A DNA stretch of 18,028 nucleotides from UMGS755 sp045602005. Its GTDB lineage: Bacteria; Bacillota; Clostridia; UBA1381; UBA9506. The notes beneath the pieces were generated by a model. The model was not told the origin of the DNA. It searched no databases and worked only from the letters and a program-made list of their open reading frames with translations. A program made the position numbers and the translations under genes. How positions within the stretch are numbered: the first letter of the stretch is position 1; each line of letters starts with the position of its first letter. Location of the stretch: positions 1 to 18,028 of the forward strand of contig JAZSAS010000068.1 in the NCBI GenBank assembly GCA_045602005.1, in the 5' to 3' direction. Of the stretch, positions 1 to 6,663 are shown piece by piece.

Positions 1-1068
1 TATGACAAGACTATCGGCGATTACTTTAACCTAAATATTAACACCTTTGAAGCAAATGTAGTACGGCGGATATATCAAATGTACATAAACGAAGAATATG
101 GTGCAAGCAAAATCGCAAAAATTCTTAACGAAGAAAACATAAAAACAAAGCGAGGATGCAAGTGGACCCAAAATGGAATTTGCAGAATCCTCACTAACAG
201 AATGTACTGCGGAATTATCATCAACGGCAAAGAAGAAGTAAAGGATTTTCTGACAGGCGACAGAATTTATAAACCCGAAGAAGAATGGAAAGTGGTAGAA
301 CGACCTGACCTTGCGATTATAGACAAGAAAACCTTTGAACTTGCCCAAAAGAAGTTGGAAATAAACAAACAAAAATTCTCTCAGGGACAGCGAAAGGACT
401 GCAAGCATGTATTCAGCACCCTACTTAAATGCACTGACTGCGGACACTTCTTCAGGCAAGCCAAACGAAAGGTGAAAAGCGGTTATAAATACACATGGGT
501 ATGTTGCGGACGAAATATCAACGGAGCAGATTTCTGTAATAATAAGACGGTCATAGACGAAGGTGAGTTGCTTGATTCTATAAAGAAATATCTTACAGGC
601 TTAATTGAGGACAAGCAAAAGGTTATTAAGAAAATAATCAAAGACTTCAACAAGAATTACGAGCCGATGCACCAAAATCTAAAAACCGAAAAAGAGATAG
701 CGAAAGAGATAGAAAAACTCAAAAAGAGCCGACAAAGATATGTGGATATGTACGACAATGAGGTTATCTCAATGGAAGACCTAAAAGAAAAGACCGAGTC
801 TACCAATGCTGAAATTAAAAAGCTTGAAGAGAAAATTAAGATGGTGAGGTTCGGCATCACACAGGCAGATAAGCTCGAATACGGACTTGCTGATACATTC
901 AAGAGTATAGGCGATATCCTGAGTACTGCAGAGATTACAAACGAGATGTTAAAGCGAGTGATAGACAGAATTGAAGTGGCGAAAGACGGACATATTGACA
1001 TATATCTCAGACTCCTCGCCGACATAGGACTTGACGAAAAGTATCAATGTTTATCTATCAGTACATAA
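1..1068 (+). CDS. Large serine recombinase, C-terminal part (5' end outside window)
   Basis: The frame is open from base 1, so the gene starts upstream of the window. The missing part should hold the N-terminal resolvase catalytic domain with the nucleophilic serine. What is visible matches the rest of a large serine recombinase. There is a 'Recombinase' DNA-binding domain over about residues 1-125 of the fragment, including ASKIAKILNEENIKTKRG and an RILTNRMYCGI-type segment. A zinc-ribbon follows, with CTDC near residues 144-147 and a second cysteine group in WVCCGRNINGADFC. After that comes a charged coiled coil with the family-typical RQRYVDMYDNEVISMEDLK. Such enzymes catalyse attP x attB integration and excision of phages, ICEs and sporulation-gene intervening elements. 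The gene lies at the extreme right end of its element, and its stop codon (1066-1068) falls inside the interrupted spoIIID sequence. Family assignment is firm. Whether it is active cannot be judged without the N-terminus. Confidence 0.93.
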   Translation, partial: YDKTIGDYFNLNINTFEANVVRRIYQMYINEEYGASKIAKILNEENIKTKRGCKWTQNGICRILTNRMYCGIIINGKEEVKDFLTGDRIYKPEEEWKVVERPDLAIIDKKTFELAQKKLEINKQKFSQGQRKDCKHVFSTLLKCTDCGHFFRQAKRKVKSGYKYTWVCCGRNINGADFCNNKTVIDEGELLDSIKKYLTGLIEDKQKVIKKIIKDFNKNYEPMHQNLKTEKEIAKEIEKLKKSRQRYVDMYDNEVISMEDLKEKTESTNAEIKKLEEKIKMVRFGITQADKLEYGLADTFKSIGDILSTAEITNEMLKRVIDRIEVAKDGHIDIYLRLLADIGLDEKYQCLSIST

Positions 1069-1070
1069 AG
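1055..1070. other. Putative right attachment-site junction of the element (attR/attL core region)
   Basis: The recombinase frame ends ...SIST-stop, while the spoIIID frame begins ...S-V-H-K-D over the same bases (1055-1072, around AGTACATAAAG). Integrase coding sequence therefore passes into host gene sequence here. Serine recombinases exchange at a short core, so the crossover dinucleotide should lie within or just upstream of these bases. The matching core should recur at the left end, next to the 5' half of spoIIID. The exact core cannot be read from one end only. Confidence 0.55.
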
Positions 1071-1216
1071 ACATTACAGAAAGATTAGCATGCATTAACA
1101 GTGCCCTGGCAAGGGAAGCAAAGGAAATTTTGAACGAAAACAAGGCAACAAGACATATCCGTGGCGGACTGGCAACCAAGCACAAATATGAAAACAGAAA
1201 AACAATTATTGGCTGA
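1058..1216 (+). pseudogene. spoIIID: 3' part of spoIIID, interrupted by the recombinase-bearing element
   Basis: The translation in the frame ending at TGA 1214-1216 reads SVHKDITERL, then a variable stretch, then AREAKEIL, KATRHIRGGLATKHKY and a short tail. This follows SpoIIID from the middle of its helix-turn-helix (…VSKSTVHKDLTERL…) to its C-terminus, about 50 residues that correspond to residue 37 onward of the roughly 90-residue B. subtilis protein as I remember it. Homology stops at about base 1058. Upstream of that point the same DNA encodes the end of the serine recombinase. SpoIIID is the sigma-E-dependent mother-cell transcription factor that activates or represses many sporulation genes. 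No start codon with a ribosome binding site precedes the fragment (the first in-frame candidate is a TTG inside the recombinase gene), so it is probably silent unless the element excises and rejoins the two halves. A simple dead remnant is the alternative. Confidence 0.87.
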
Positions 1217-1263
1217 CGGAACGAAAAGGGATATATTACTTTTTTGTGACAGTCAAAAAACAG

Positions 1264-1292
1264 TTGAAATTTAATTGAAAAAGCGGTATAAT
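1264..1292 (+). promoter_or_regulatory. Sigma-A type promoter of the SLH protein gene
   Basis: TTGAAA at 1264-1269 and TATAAT at 1287-1292 are separated by 17 bases, close to the vegetative consensus. It lies about 90 bases upstream of the ATG at 1380 and just after the end of spoIIID. The -10 box is inside the left arm of an inverted repeat. Confidence 0.8.
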
Positions 1293-1319
1293 AATCATAA
1301 GAAAATGCTTATTATACCG
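1284..1319. repeat. Perfect 11-base inverted repeat over the -10 box
   Basis: CGGTATAATAA (1284-1294) is repeated in inverse as TTATTATACCG (1309-1319) with a 14-base spacer. The left arm contains the -10 box of the SLH gene promoter and the right arm lies in the early transcribed region. It could be a repressor operator, a 5' UTR stem, or a weak terminator for spoIIID (T-rich bases follow it). The sequence does not decide between these. Confidence 0.6.
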
Positions 1320-1379
1320 TTTGTTGTTTTAACCAGGACGAAATAAGCAAAAGTTTGTTTTAACAAAGGAGGATTTATT

Positions 1380-3200
1380 ATGCTTAAAAAAGCGATATCC
1401 CTCATTCTCGGTGTGTTGTTGCTGGTGTCTGCAACAGGTGTTTTTGCGGCTGATTTTTTAGATGTAACGAGTAGTTACAGTTGGGCAGATGAGGCCATTA
1501 CAACGCTGGCAGACGATGGTGTTATCAATGGTTATCCTGACGGAACCTTTAAGCCTGCCAACAACATCACAAAAGAAGAGGCCATTGCCTTATTTGCCAG
1601 AATTCTTGGTTTGAATGAACCTTTGAATCAAAGTGTTGCATCTCTTTCTAATGTTATTTTTGAGGACGAACTGGCAAGCTATAATACATATGCTTCTGAA
1701 GCTGCAGCATACCTGATGTATAAAAAAGTGTTGACGGAAGCTGATTTGACAACTTATTTGTCAGCAGCTAACAAAGGCGAACCATTAAAACGTTATGAGG
1801 CTGCAACCCTGATTGCCAAGTGCCTGGGCGGCGAAGTTTGGCTAAAGAATAACCGTGATGTGAGCCTTTCCTATGCTGATGCAGCTGACGTGCCGGCTTC
1901 GTCGAGAGGTTATGTTTATTTTGCAACGGCAGCACAGATTATTCAGGGCATGGGCGATAACAAGTTTGTTCCCATGGGTAATGTAACCCGTGCTCAAATT
2001 GCTGTTATGCTTCACAGAATGTACGTTCAGCTGGGTTATAGCTATGTAAAGGGAATCATCTCCCAAATTAACGAAACAACCAACATCATTTCGATTAAGG
2101 ATGAAAACGGCGAAATTGAAAATTACAAAATTGACAATAATGTTGCGGTTATGTTAGATGGTGAGCAGTCCCGGCTTTCTCTGTTGCCTGTTGGTCAGGA
2201 CATTATTGTGACTTTTTCTAACGGCGGATTGTATTCATTAGATGTTGTTCAGCTCGTTGTAGACGACACTTTTGAAGCTGCTTATAAAGGCAAGACGACC
2301 GACACTTCCGGCACAACAGTTCGGTTTACACCTGTTGGCTCAACAGAAACCGTATCTTATAAACTGGCTGATGGTGCTGTTGTTGTTTATAATGGCCAGA
2401 GCGGCAACATTAACAGTCTTTCTAACAATGATTATGTAAAGGTTTCTGTTGTATCCGGTAAGGTTACCATGATTGAGGGAGAATCAAGAACAACCGAGAT
2501 CGTGGGTGCCAGAGTTGAGAACATTACTTTTGATCCGGATGTTTTAATCTCGATTCGTCTGGCAGACGGCACACTGGAAAGTTATTCTGTTAAATCAGGT
2601 GCAACCATTCGGAGAAACGGTGCTGTTACAACCTATTCTGAACTGGTTGTTGGAGACAAAGTGGATGTCACCTTGGAATATGGTCGCATTAGTTCTGTGA
2701 CTGCTATTGGAACAGAAAAAACAGTATCCGGTTCCATTGAAGAAATTACTATCTCTAAGAATAATTCAGCACTAAAAGTTAATGTAGGCGGCACAGTTAA
2801 TACCTATAGCCTGAGCCGTGATGCTGCCATCAAGCTGGATAATGCTGCTGCAACCTTATATGATCTGCGTCTTGGCTATGAGGTTACGCTGAAAACCTCC
2901 AGTGCCACCATTACAGAAATCACTGTAAAATCTGTTGCAGCTCCCTTGCAGATTACCGGTCAAATCACGCTGATTAACACAACCTATGGCATGATTCGTG
3001 TTGCTTATGCTGATTCAAATGGCGATATGAAAGAAGAACAGATTTTTGTTAAGGACAATGCGAAAATTTTAGATAGCAACGATGGTAAAATTAAAGCATT
3101 GAAGAATTTGGTGGTGGGACAGAATGTTACTGTTGCCGGTTCTGAAAATGTTGGTGTGTTTGAAGCAAACTCTATTATGATTTTGACAAGCACGAAGTAA
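1380..3200 (+). CDS. Exported S-layer homology (SLH) domain protein with five C-terminal repeats
   Basis: The 606-residue product starts at ATG 1380 behind a strong AAAGGAGG (1365-1372, 7-base spacing). Residues 1-23 form a classic Sec signal peptide (MLKK, hydrophobic core, VFA-A cleavage). Three SLH modules follow at about 27-76 (with GYPDGTFKPANNITKEEA), 92-150 (degenerate, LKRYEA) and 161-215 (NKFVPMGNVTRAQ). SLH modules bind secondary cell-wall polymer and hold the protein on the cell surface. The rest contains five related beta-rich repeats of about 70-80 residues (about 223-292, 299-366, 373-443, 447-518 and 523-604), each with a V-G-x-I/V-x-x-I opening, a Y-x-V/L-x-x-A/G central strand and a V-G-x-x-V-x-V close. 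There is no catalytic domain and no LPxTG. The gene appears monocistronic, with its own promoter and a terminator. The role of the repeats is unknown; a structural or adhesive surface role is inferred. Confidence 0.88.
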   Translation: MLKKAISLILGVLLLVSATGVFAADFLDVTSSYSWADEAITTLADDGVINGYPDGTFKPANNITKEEAIALFARILGLNEPLNQSVASLSNVIFEDELASYNTYASEAAAYLMYKKVLTEADLTTYLSAANKGEPLKRYEAATLIAKCLGGEVWLKNNRDVSLSYADAADVPASSRGYVYFATAAQIIQGMGDNKFVPMGNVTRAQIAVMLHRMYVQLGYSYVKGIISQINETTNIISIKDENGEIENYKIDNNVAVMLDGEQSRLSLLPVGQDIIVTFSNGGLYSLDVVQLVVDDTFEAAYKGKTTDTSGTTVRFTPVGSTETVSYKLADGAVVVYNGQSGNINSLSNNDYVKVSVVSGKVTMIEGESRTTEIVGARVENITFDPDVLISIRLADGTLESYSVKSGATIRRNGAVTTYSELVVGDKVDVTLEYGRISSVTAIGTEKTVSGSIEEITISKNNSALKVNVGGTVNTYSLSRDAAIKLDNAAATLYDLRLGYEVTLKTSSATITEITVKSVAAPLQITGQITLINTTYGMIRVAYADSNGDMKEEQIFVKDNAKILDSNDGKIKALKNLVVGQNVTVAGSENVGVFEANSIMILTSTK

Positions 3201-3281
3201 CAATCTTTTGAGGAGTTCTTAAAGGCAAAGACAGTTTAATCACAGGCTTGCTTTTAGGGGCGATTCTGACAGTGAATTTTT

Positions 3282-3316
3282 AAATGGCTGCATCAAAATT
3301 GATGTAGCCATTTTGC
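3282..3316 (+). terminator. Terminator downstream of the SLH gene
   Basis: AAATGGCTGCATC (3282-3294) pairs with GATGTAGCCATTT (3301-3313) in a 13-base stem with one G-U pair and a 6-base loop. Only a short T run follows, so it may be moderately efficient. It is also nearly symmetrical and could act on the other strand. Confidence 0.7.
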
Positions 3317-3360
3317 TGTATGGTAGTAAAGACATTGATATAGCGGTGTAAAATGCAATG

Positions 3361-3397
3361 AATCAGCACATAGATTTTATTTTATGCGCTGGTTTTT
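3361..3397 (+). terminator. Possible second terminator-like hairpin
   Basis: AATCAGC-A-CATA (3361-3372) can pair with TATG-C-GCTGGTT (3383-3394), leaving one A/C mismatch and one G-U pair, followed by TTTTT. It is about 65 bases after the better terminator, so it may be a backup or coincidence. Confidence 0.3.
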
Positions 3398-3559
3398 ACT
3401 TATGCGTCGAAAAGCCATGTCGTTTTATACAAAATTTTCTTTCCTTAAAGATTGAAAAAAGTCATAAAAATTCGAAAAAACACACATAATTTGCTTTGTA
3501 TCAATAAAAATCTTTCGTGAATCATGTTACGTTGAGATGTGCTTAAAAAAAGAGAATTA

Positions 3560-3593
3560 AAAATGAAATTTTTGTTGACAAAAATTTCATTTT
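3560..3593. promoter_or_regulatory. Perfect 34-base palindrome (putative operator) at the gdhA promoter
   Basis: AAAATGAAATTTTTGT (3560-3575), then TG, then the exact reverse complement (3578-3593). The right half overlaps the -35 hexamer TTGACA and most of the promoter spacer. A bound dimeric or tetrameric regulator would occlude RNA polymerase, so repression is the simplest inference. I do not recognise the motif as that of a specific regulator. Confidence 0.7.
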
Positions 3594-3603
3594 GTCGTAT
3601 AAT
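3575..3603 (+). promoter_or_regulatory. Consensus sigma-A promoter of gdhA
   Basis: TTGACA at 3575-3580 and TATAAT at 3598-3603, with a 17-base spacer, match the consensus in both hexamers. It lies about 45 bases before the ATG at 3646. It should be very strong when not repressed, which fits the overlapping palindrome as a control device. Confidence 0.9.
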
Positions 3604-3645
3604 TTATTGAGTGTAGTTAATAGAATTCCCAGGAAGGTGAAAAAA

Positions 3646-4992
3646 ATGTCTTTTAAAAATCCACATTTAGCAGGCTTAATGGAAACTGTTATAAAACGCA
3701 ATCCTGATGAGCCGGAATTTCATCAGGCTGTTTCAGAGGTGTTGGAGTCTTTAGAGCCAATGCTGGAAAAAAATCCGGTGTATCAGGAATCGGGCATTCT
3801 CGACCTGTTGGTTGAACCCGAACGTATTATTAAATTCCGTGTACCTTGGGTGGATGATACCGGCAAGGTGCAGGTCAATAGGGGATATCGTGTTCAGTTT
3901 AACAGCGCCATCGGTCCTTATAAGGGCGGTTTGCGTTTTCACCCGTCAGTATATGAGGGTATTATAAAATTTCTGGCTTTTGAACAAATCTTTAAAAACT
4001 CATTAACGGGTTTGCCCATTGGCGGTGCAAAGGGCGGCAGTGATTTTGACCCCAAGGGAAAATCTGATGCTGAAGTTATGCGCTTTTGCCAGAGCTTTAT
4101 GACGGAGCTTTCCAAGCACATTGGCGCCAACACTGACGTGCCTGCCGGTGATATTGGTGTGGGCGGTCGTGAAATCGGTTACATGTTCGGGCAGTATAAG
4201 CGGTTAAACAATGAATATGTGGGAACGCTCACCGGTAAAGGCTTAAACTTTGGCGGAAGTCTTGTGAGAACAGAGGCAACTGGCTATGGGCTTTGCTATT
4301 TTGTTGATGAGATGTTGAAAACCAACGGCAAGTCCTTTAAGGGTGCCAAAGTTGTGGTTTCCGGTGCCGGTAATGTTGCTATCTTTGCGACAGAAAAAGC
4401 GATAGAGCTGGGTGCTAAGGTCATCACCGTCAGTGATTCCGGAGGCTATGTTTATGACCCGGATGGTATTGATCTTGCGCTTTTGAAAAAGTTGAAACTC
4501 CACGGCAGAGAGCGTATCAGTGCTTATGTTAAAGAGCGCCCCAACGCTGTTTATACAGAGGGTTGTTCTGGTGTGTGGGGTGTTCCCTGTGACATTGCAT
4601 TGCCCTGTGCTACGCAAAATGAAATTGATGCAGAATCTGCACAGAAATTGATTGATAATGGTTGCTATGCAGTGGGCGAGGGCGCTAACATGCCTTCAAC
4701 CAAAGAGGCCATTGATTTGTTCCAGGAGAATGGCATTCTCTTTGCCCCCGCAAAGGCTGCAAATGCAGGTGGTGTGTCAATTTCAGCACTGGAAATGAGT
4801 CAGAACTCATTGCGTTATAACTGGAGTTTTGAAAAGGTTGACAGAAAGCTGAGAGACATCATGTCTCAAATCTATAAAAAATCCAGTGATGCGGCAAAAG
4901 AGTATGGCTATGAGGGCAACCTTGTGATGGGTGCCAATATTGCCGGCTTTTTAAAGGTTGCAGATGCAATGATATCTTATGGTGTTGTATAA
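3646..4992 (+). CDS. gdhA: Glutamate dehydrogenase, hexameric class I
   Basis: The 448-residue product is of normal family length. The enzyme interconverts 2-oxoglutarate plus ammonium and glutamate, linking carbon and nitrogen metabolism in the cytoplasm. The start is ATG 3646, preceded by AGGAAGG (3631-3637); a TTG at 3592 lies inside the promoter and is rejected. Signature motifs are all present: GPYKGGLRFHPSV (Lys93), Lys117, GGAKGGSDFDPKGKSD (Lys129), DVPAGDIGVGGREIGYM (catalytic Asp169) and GSLVRTEATGYG. A Rossmann loop SGAGNVA and AANAGGVSISALEMSQN follow. The spacing of Lys93/117/129/Asp169 matches the Clostridium symbiosum enzyme with a constant offset of four, from memory of that protein. 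The segment VITVSDSGG, after the second strand of the nucleotide fold, resembles the E. coli NADPH enzyme more than the NAD-type LSGPDG. An NADPH-dependent assimilatory enzyme is therefore inferred, not proven. Confidence 0.96.
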   Translation: MSFKNPHLAGLMETVIKRNPDEPEFHQAVSEVLESLEPMLEKNPVYQESGILDLLVEPERIIKFRVPWVDDTGKVQVNRGYRVQFNSAIGPYKGGLRFHPSVYEGIIKFLAFEQIFKNSLTGLPIGGAKGGSDFDPKGKSDAEVMRFCQSFMTELSKHIGANTDVPAGDIGVGGREIGYMFGQYKRLNNEYVGTLTGKGLNFGGSLVRTEATGYGLCYFVDEMLKTNGKSFKGAKVVVSGAGNVAIFATEKAIELGAKVITVSDSGGYVYDPDGIDLALLKKLKLHGRERISAYVKERPNAVYTEGCSGVWGVPCDIALPCATQNEIDAESAQKLIDNGCYAVGEGANMPSTKEAIDLFQENGILFAPAKAANAGGVSISALEMSQNSLRYNWSFEKVDRKLRDIMSQIYKKSSDAAKEYGYEGNLVMGANIAGFLKVADAMISYGVV

Positions 4993-5000
4993 TTGCAATG

Positions 5001-5037
5001 AAAAGAAGCATTTTCAAACGAAAATGCTTCTTTTTTT
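5001..5037 (+). terminator. Strong terminator after gdhA
   Basis: AAAAGAAGCATTTTC (5001-5015) and GAAAATGCTTCTTTT (5020-5034) form a perfect 15-base stem with a 4-base loop running into seven T residues (5031-5037). It ends gdhA transcription and separates it from the his genes. Confidence 0.93.
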
Positions 5038-5054
5038 ATGAGTGAAATCTTGCA

Positions 5055-5085
5055 TTGACGGCATATTTATGTTACAATGTATAAA
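5055..5085 (+). promoter_or_regulatory. Candidate promoter of the his operon
   Basis: TTGACG (5055-5060) is followed at 19 bases by TATAAA (5080-5085), with an alternative TACAAT at 5073-5078 that is too close to that -35. The hexamer pairing is not settled. A promoter is expected here because a strong terminator lies just upstream and hisA begins about 75 bases downstream. Confidence 0.45.
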
Positions 5086-5160
5086 TACAGTATAAATATG
5101 CAAGAAAACAAATGGCTTACTATAAGTTTTATGCCTTGAGCGAAGGGAATGGTTATTTAC

Positions 5161-5889
5161 ATGGTTATCTATCCGGCAATTGATTTACGTGACGGAAAAT
5201 GTGTCCGCTTAGTCCGGGGTGATTTTGACCGGACAACGGTATATTCCGATGACCCGGTGCAAATGGCAAAAAAATGGGAAGCTTGTGGTGCCCGTTGGCT
5301 TCACGTGGTGGATTTAGACGGTGCACGGCAGGAAAATTCTAATAACCGGGCGGTCATTTGTGAAATTGCCAAGGCGCTGTCCATCCCCGTGCAAACCGGA
5401 GGCGGCATCAGAACAATGGAAGATATTGAAGCATTGCTGTCTGCCGGCATCAGCCGTGTGATTTTAGGTACAGTGGCGGTGCAGAATCCAGATTTTGTGG
5501 CACGTGCGGCAGAGAGCTTTGGAGATAAAATTGCTGTGGGTATTGATGCAAAAGACGGTTACGCAGCCATTTCCGGTTGGGAGGAGGTCAGCAACCGGAA
5601 AGCGGTGGAGCTGGCACGGCAAATGAAGACAATCGGTATTCGGCATATTATTTATACAGACATTGCCACAGACGGTATGTTGAAGGGACCCAATCTTGCG
5701 GCGATGGAGGAAATGGCAGAAGCCTTCGGCAATGGCGTGATTGCCTCCGGTGGTGTAGGATGTGTAGAGGACCTGGTTTCTCTTTCGAAAACCGGTGTTA
5801 GCGGTGCCATTGTTGGAAAAGCATTATATACCGGTAGTGTGGATTTGCATCAGGCTATAGCGGTTATAAACGGAGGAGAGCCATGCTGA
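5161..5889 (+). CDS. hisA: HisA, ProFAR isomerase of histidine biosynthesis
   Basis: This 242-residue TIM-barrel enzyme opens the ribose of ProFAR by an Amadori rearrangement to give PRFAR, the fourth pathway step. Diagnostic sequences are the N-terminal MVIYPAIDLRDGKCVRLVRG with catalytic Asp8, AVGIDAKDG with Asp129, and the phosphate-binding TGGGIRTMEDI and IASGGVGCVEDL. I chose ATG 5161 because family members begin M-x-I-Y-P-A-I-D. An ATG at 5149 is in frame but sits one base after GAAGGGA, too near for ribosome binding, and only adds a near-duplicate MVIY. hisF overlaps its end by 7 bases, so the two are translationally coupled. Confidence 0.96.
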   Translation: MVIYPAIDLRDGKCVRLVRGDFDRTTVYSDDPVQMAKKWEACGARWLHVVDLDGARQENSNNRAVICEIAKALSIPVQTGGGIRTMEDIEALLSAGISRVILGTVAVQNPDFVARAAESFGDKIAVGIDAKDGYAAISGWEEVSNRKAVELARQMKTIGIRHIIYTDIATDGMLKGPNLAAMEEMAEAFGNGVIASGGVGCVEDLVSLSKTGVSGAIVGKALYTGSVDLHQAIAVINGGEPC

Positions 5890-6644
5890 CAAAACGCATT
5901 ATTCCCTGCCTGGATGTCCATTGCGGCAGAGTGGTTAAGGGTGTTAATTTTGTAAATTTAAAGGATGCGGGCGACCCGGTGCAGATTGCCAAGGCCTATG
6001 ACGAGGCCGGAGCGGATGAGCTTGTTTTTCTGGATATTACAGCCTCTTCTGATGCACGCAGCATCATTTTGAATTTGGTTGAAAAAACAGCGGAACAGGT
6101 TTTCATACCTTTTACAGTAGGCGGCGGCATTCGCACGGTGGAGGATTTTCGTGAGATTTTGAAAGCAGGTGCTGATAAAATTTCTGTTAATTCCGCAGCG
6201 ATTCGCCGGCCTGAGCTGATTTCAGAGGCGGCCTATAAATTCGGCTCACAATGCGTTGTGGTTGCCATTGATGCAAAAAAACGTTCCAATGGTGATGGCT
6301 GGACAATTTATTTAAACGGCGGCCGTGTGGACACAGGTATTGATGCCATTGAGTGGGCAAAAAAGGCAGAGTCTTTAGGTGCCGGTGAGATTCTTCTCAC
6401 CAGTATGGATGCCGATGGCACCAAGGCGGGCTATGATTTGCCAGTGACCCGTGCGGTTTCTCAGGCGGTTTCCATTCCTGTCATTGCTTCCGGCGGCGCC
6501 GGTGCACTGTCTCATTTTAAAGACGCTTTGACAGTAGGAGGAGCTGATGCTGTGTTAGCTGCTTCCCTGTTCCATTATAATGAAATGACCATACAAGAAC
6601 TTAAGGAATATTTAAAACAAGAGAACATACCGGTTCGTATATAG
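5883..6644 (+). CDS. hisF: HisF, cyclase subunit of imidazole glycerol phosphate synthase
   Basis: The 253-residue TIM barrel uses ammonia from the HisH glutaminase to convert PRFAR into imidazole glycerol phosphate and AICAR. Family hallmarks are IIPCLDVHCGRVVKGVNF with Asp11, VVVAIDAKKRSNGDGW with Asp130, TVGGGIRTVEDF, and LLTSMDADGTKAGYDL. Length is typical. The ATG lies inside the hisA 3' end behind GGAGGAG (5874-5880). The partner hisH is usually next to hisA but is not in the window, so it must be encoded elsewhere. Confidence 0.97.
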   Translation: MLTKRIIPCLDVHCGRVVKGVNFVNLKDAGDPVQIAKAYDEAGADELVFLDITASSDARSIILNLVEKTAEQVFIPFTVGGGIRTVEDFREILKAGADKISVNSAAIRRPELISEAAYKFGSQCVVVAIDAKKRSNGDGWTIYLNGGRVDTGIDAIEWAKKAESLGAGEILLTSMDADGTKAGYDLPVTRAVSQAVSIPVIASGGAGALSHFKDALTVGGADAVLAASLFHYNEMTIQELKEYLKQENIPVRI

Positions 6645-6663
6645 AGGAAAGGATGAGGTAAAC

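Larger units (their letters stand above)
3201..3559. other. Intergenic stretch between the SLH gene and gdhA
   Basis: This AT-rich region has no convincing gene. It contains one clear terminator hairpin (3282-3316) and a weaker hairpin at 3361-3397. The remainder to 3559 shows nothing I can assign. Confidence 0.6.

Noticed and set aside
1031..1216. Free-standing 61-residue ORF starting at TTG 1031
   Set aside because: Its first ten codons are recombinase DNA in another frame and there is no ribosome binding site. The remainder is the spoIIID 3' part, so it is better described as a split gene.
3592..3645. N-terminal extension of GdhA from TTG 3592
   Set aside because: It lies in the promoter (-10 box at 3598-3603) and would be untranscribed. 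ATG 3646 has a good ribosome binding site and the family's normal N-terminus.
4243..4617. Antisense ORF inside gdhA
   Set aside because: It is fully contained in a clear gdhA reading frame, has no ribosome binding site and its product resembles nothing known.
5038..5148. T-box or histidine leader peptide before hisA
   Set aside because: Only about 110 bases separate the gdhA terminator from hisA. There is no run of His codons, no terminator/antiterminator pair and no T-box consensus.
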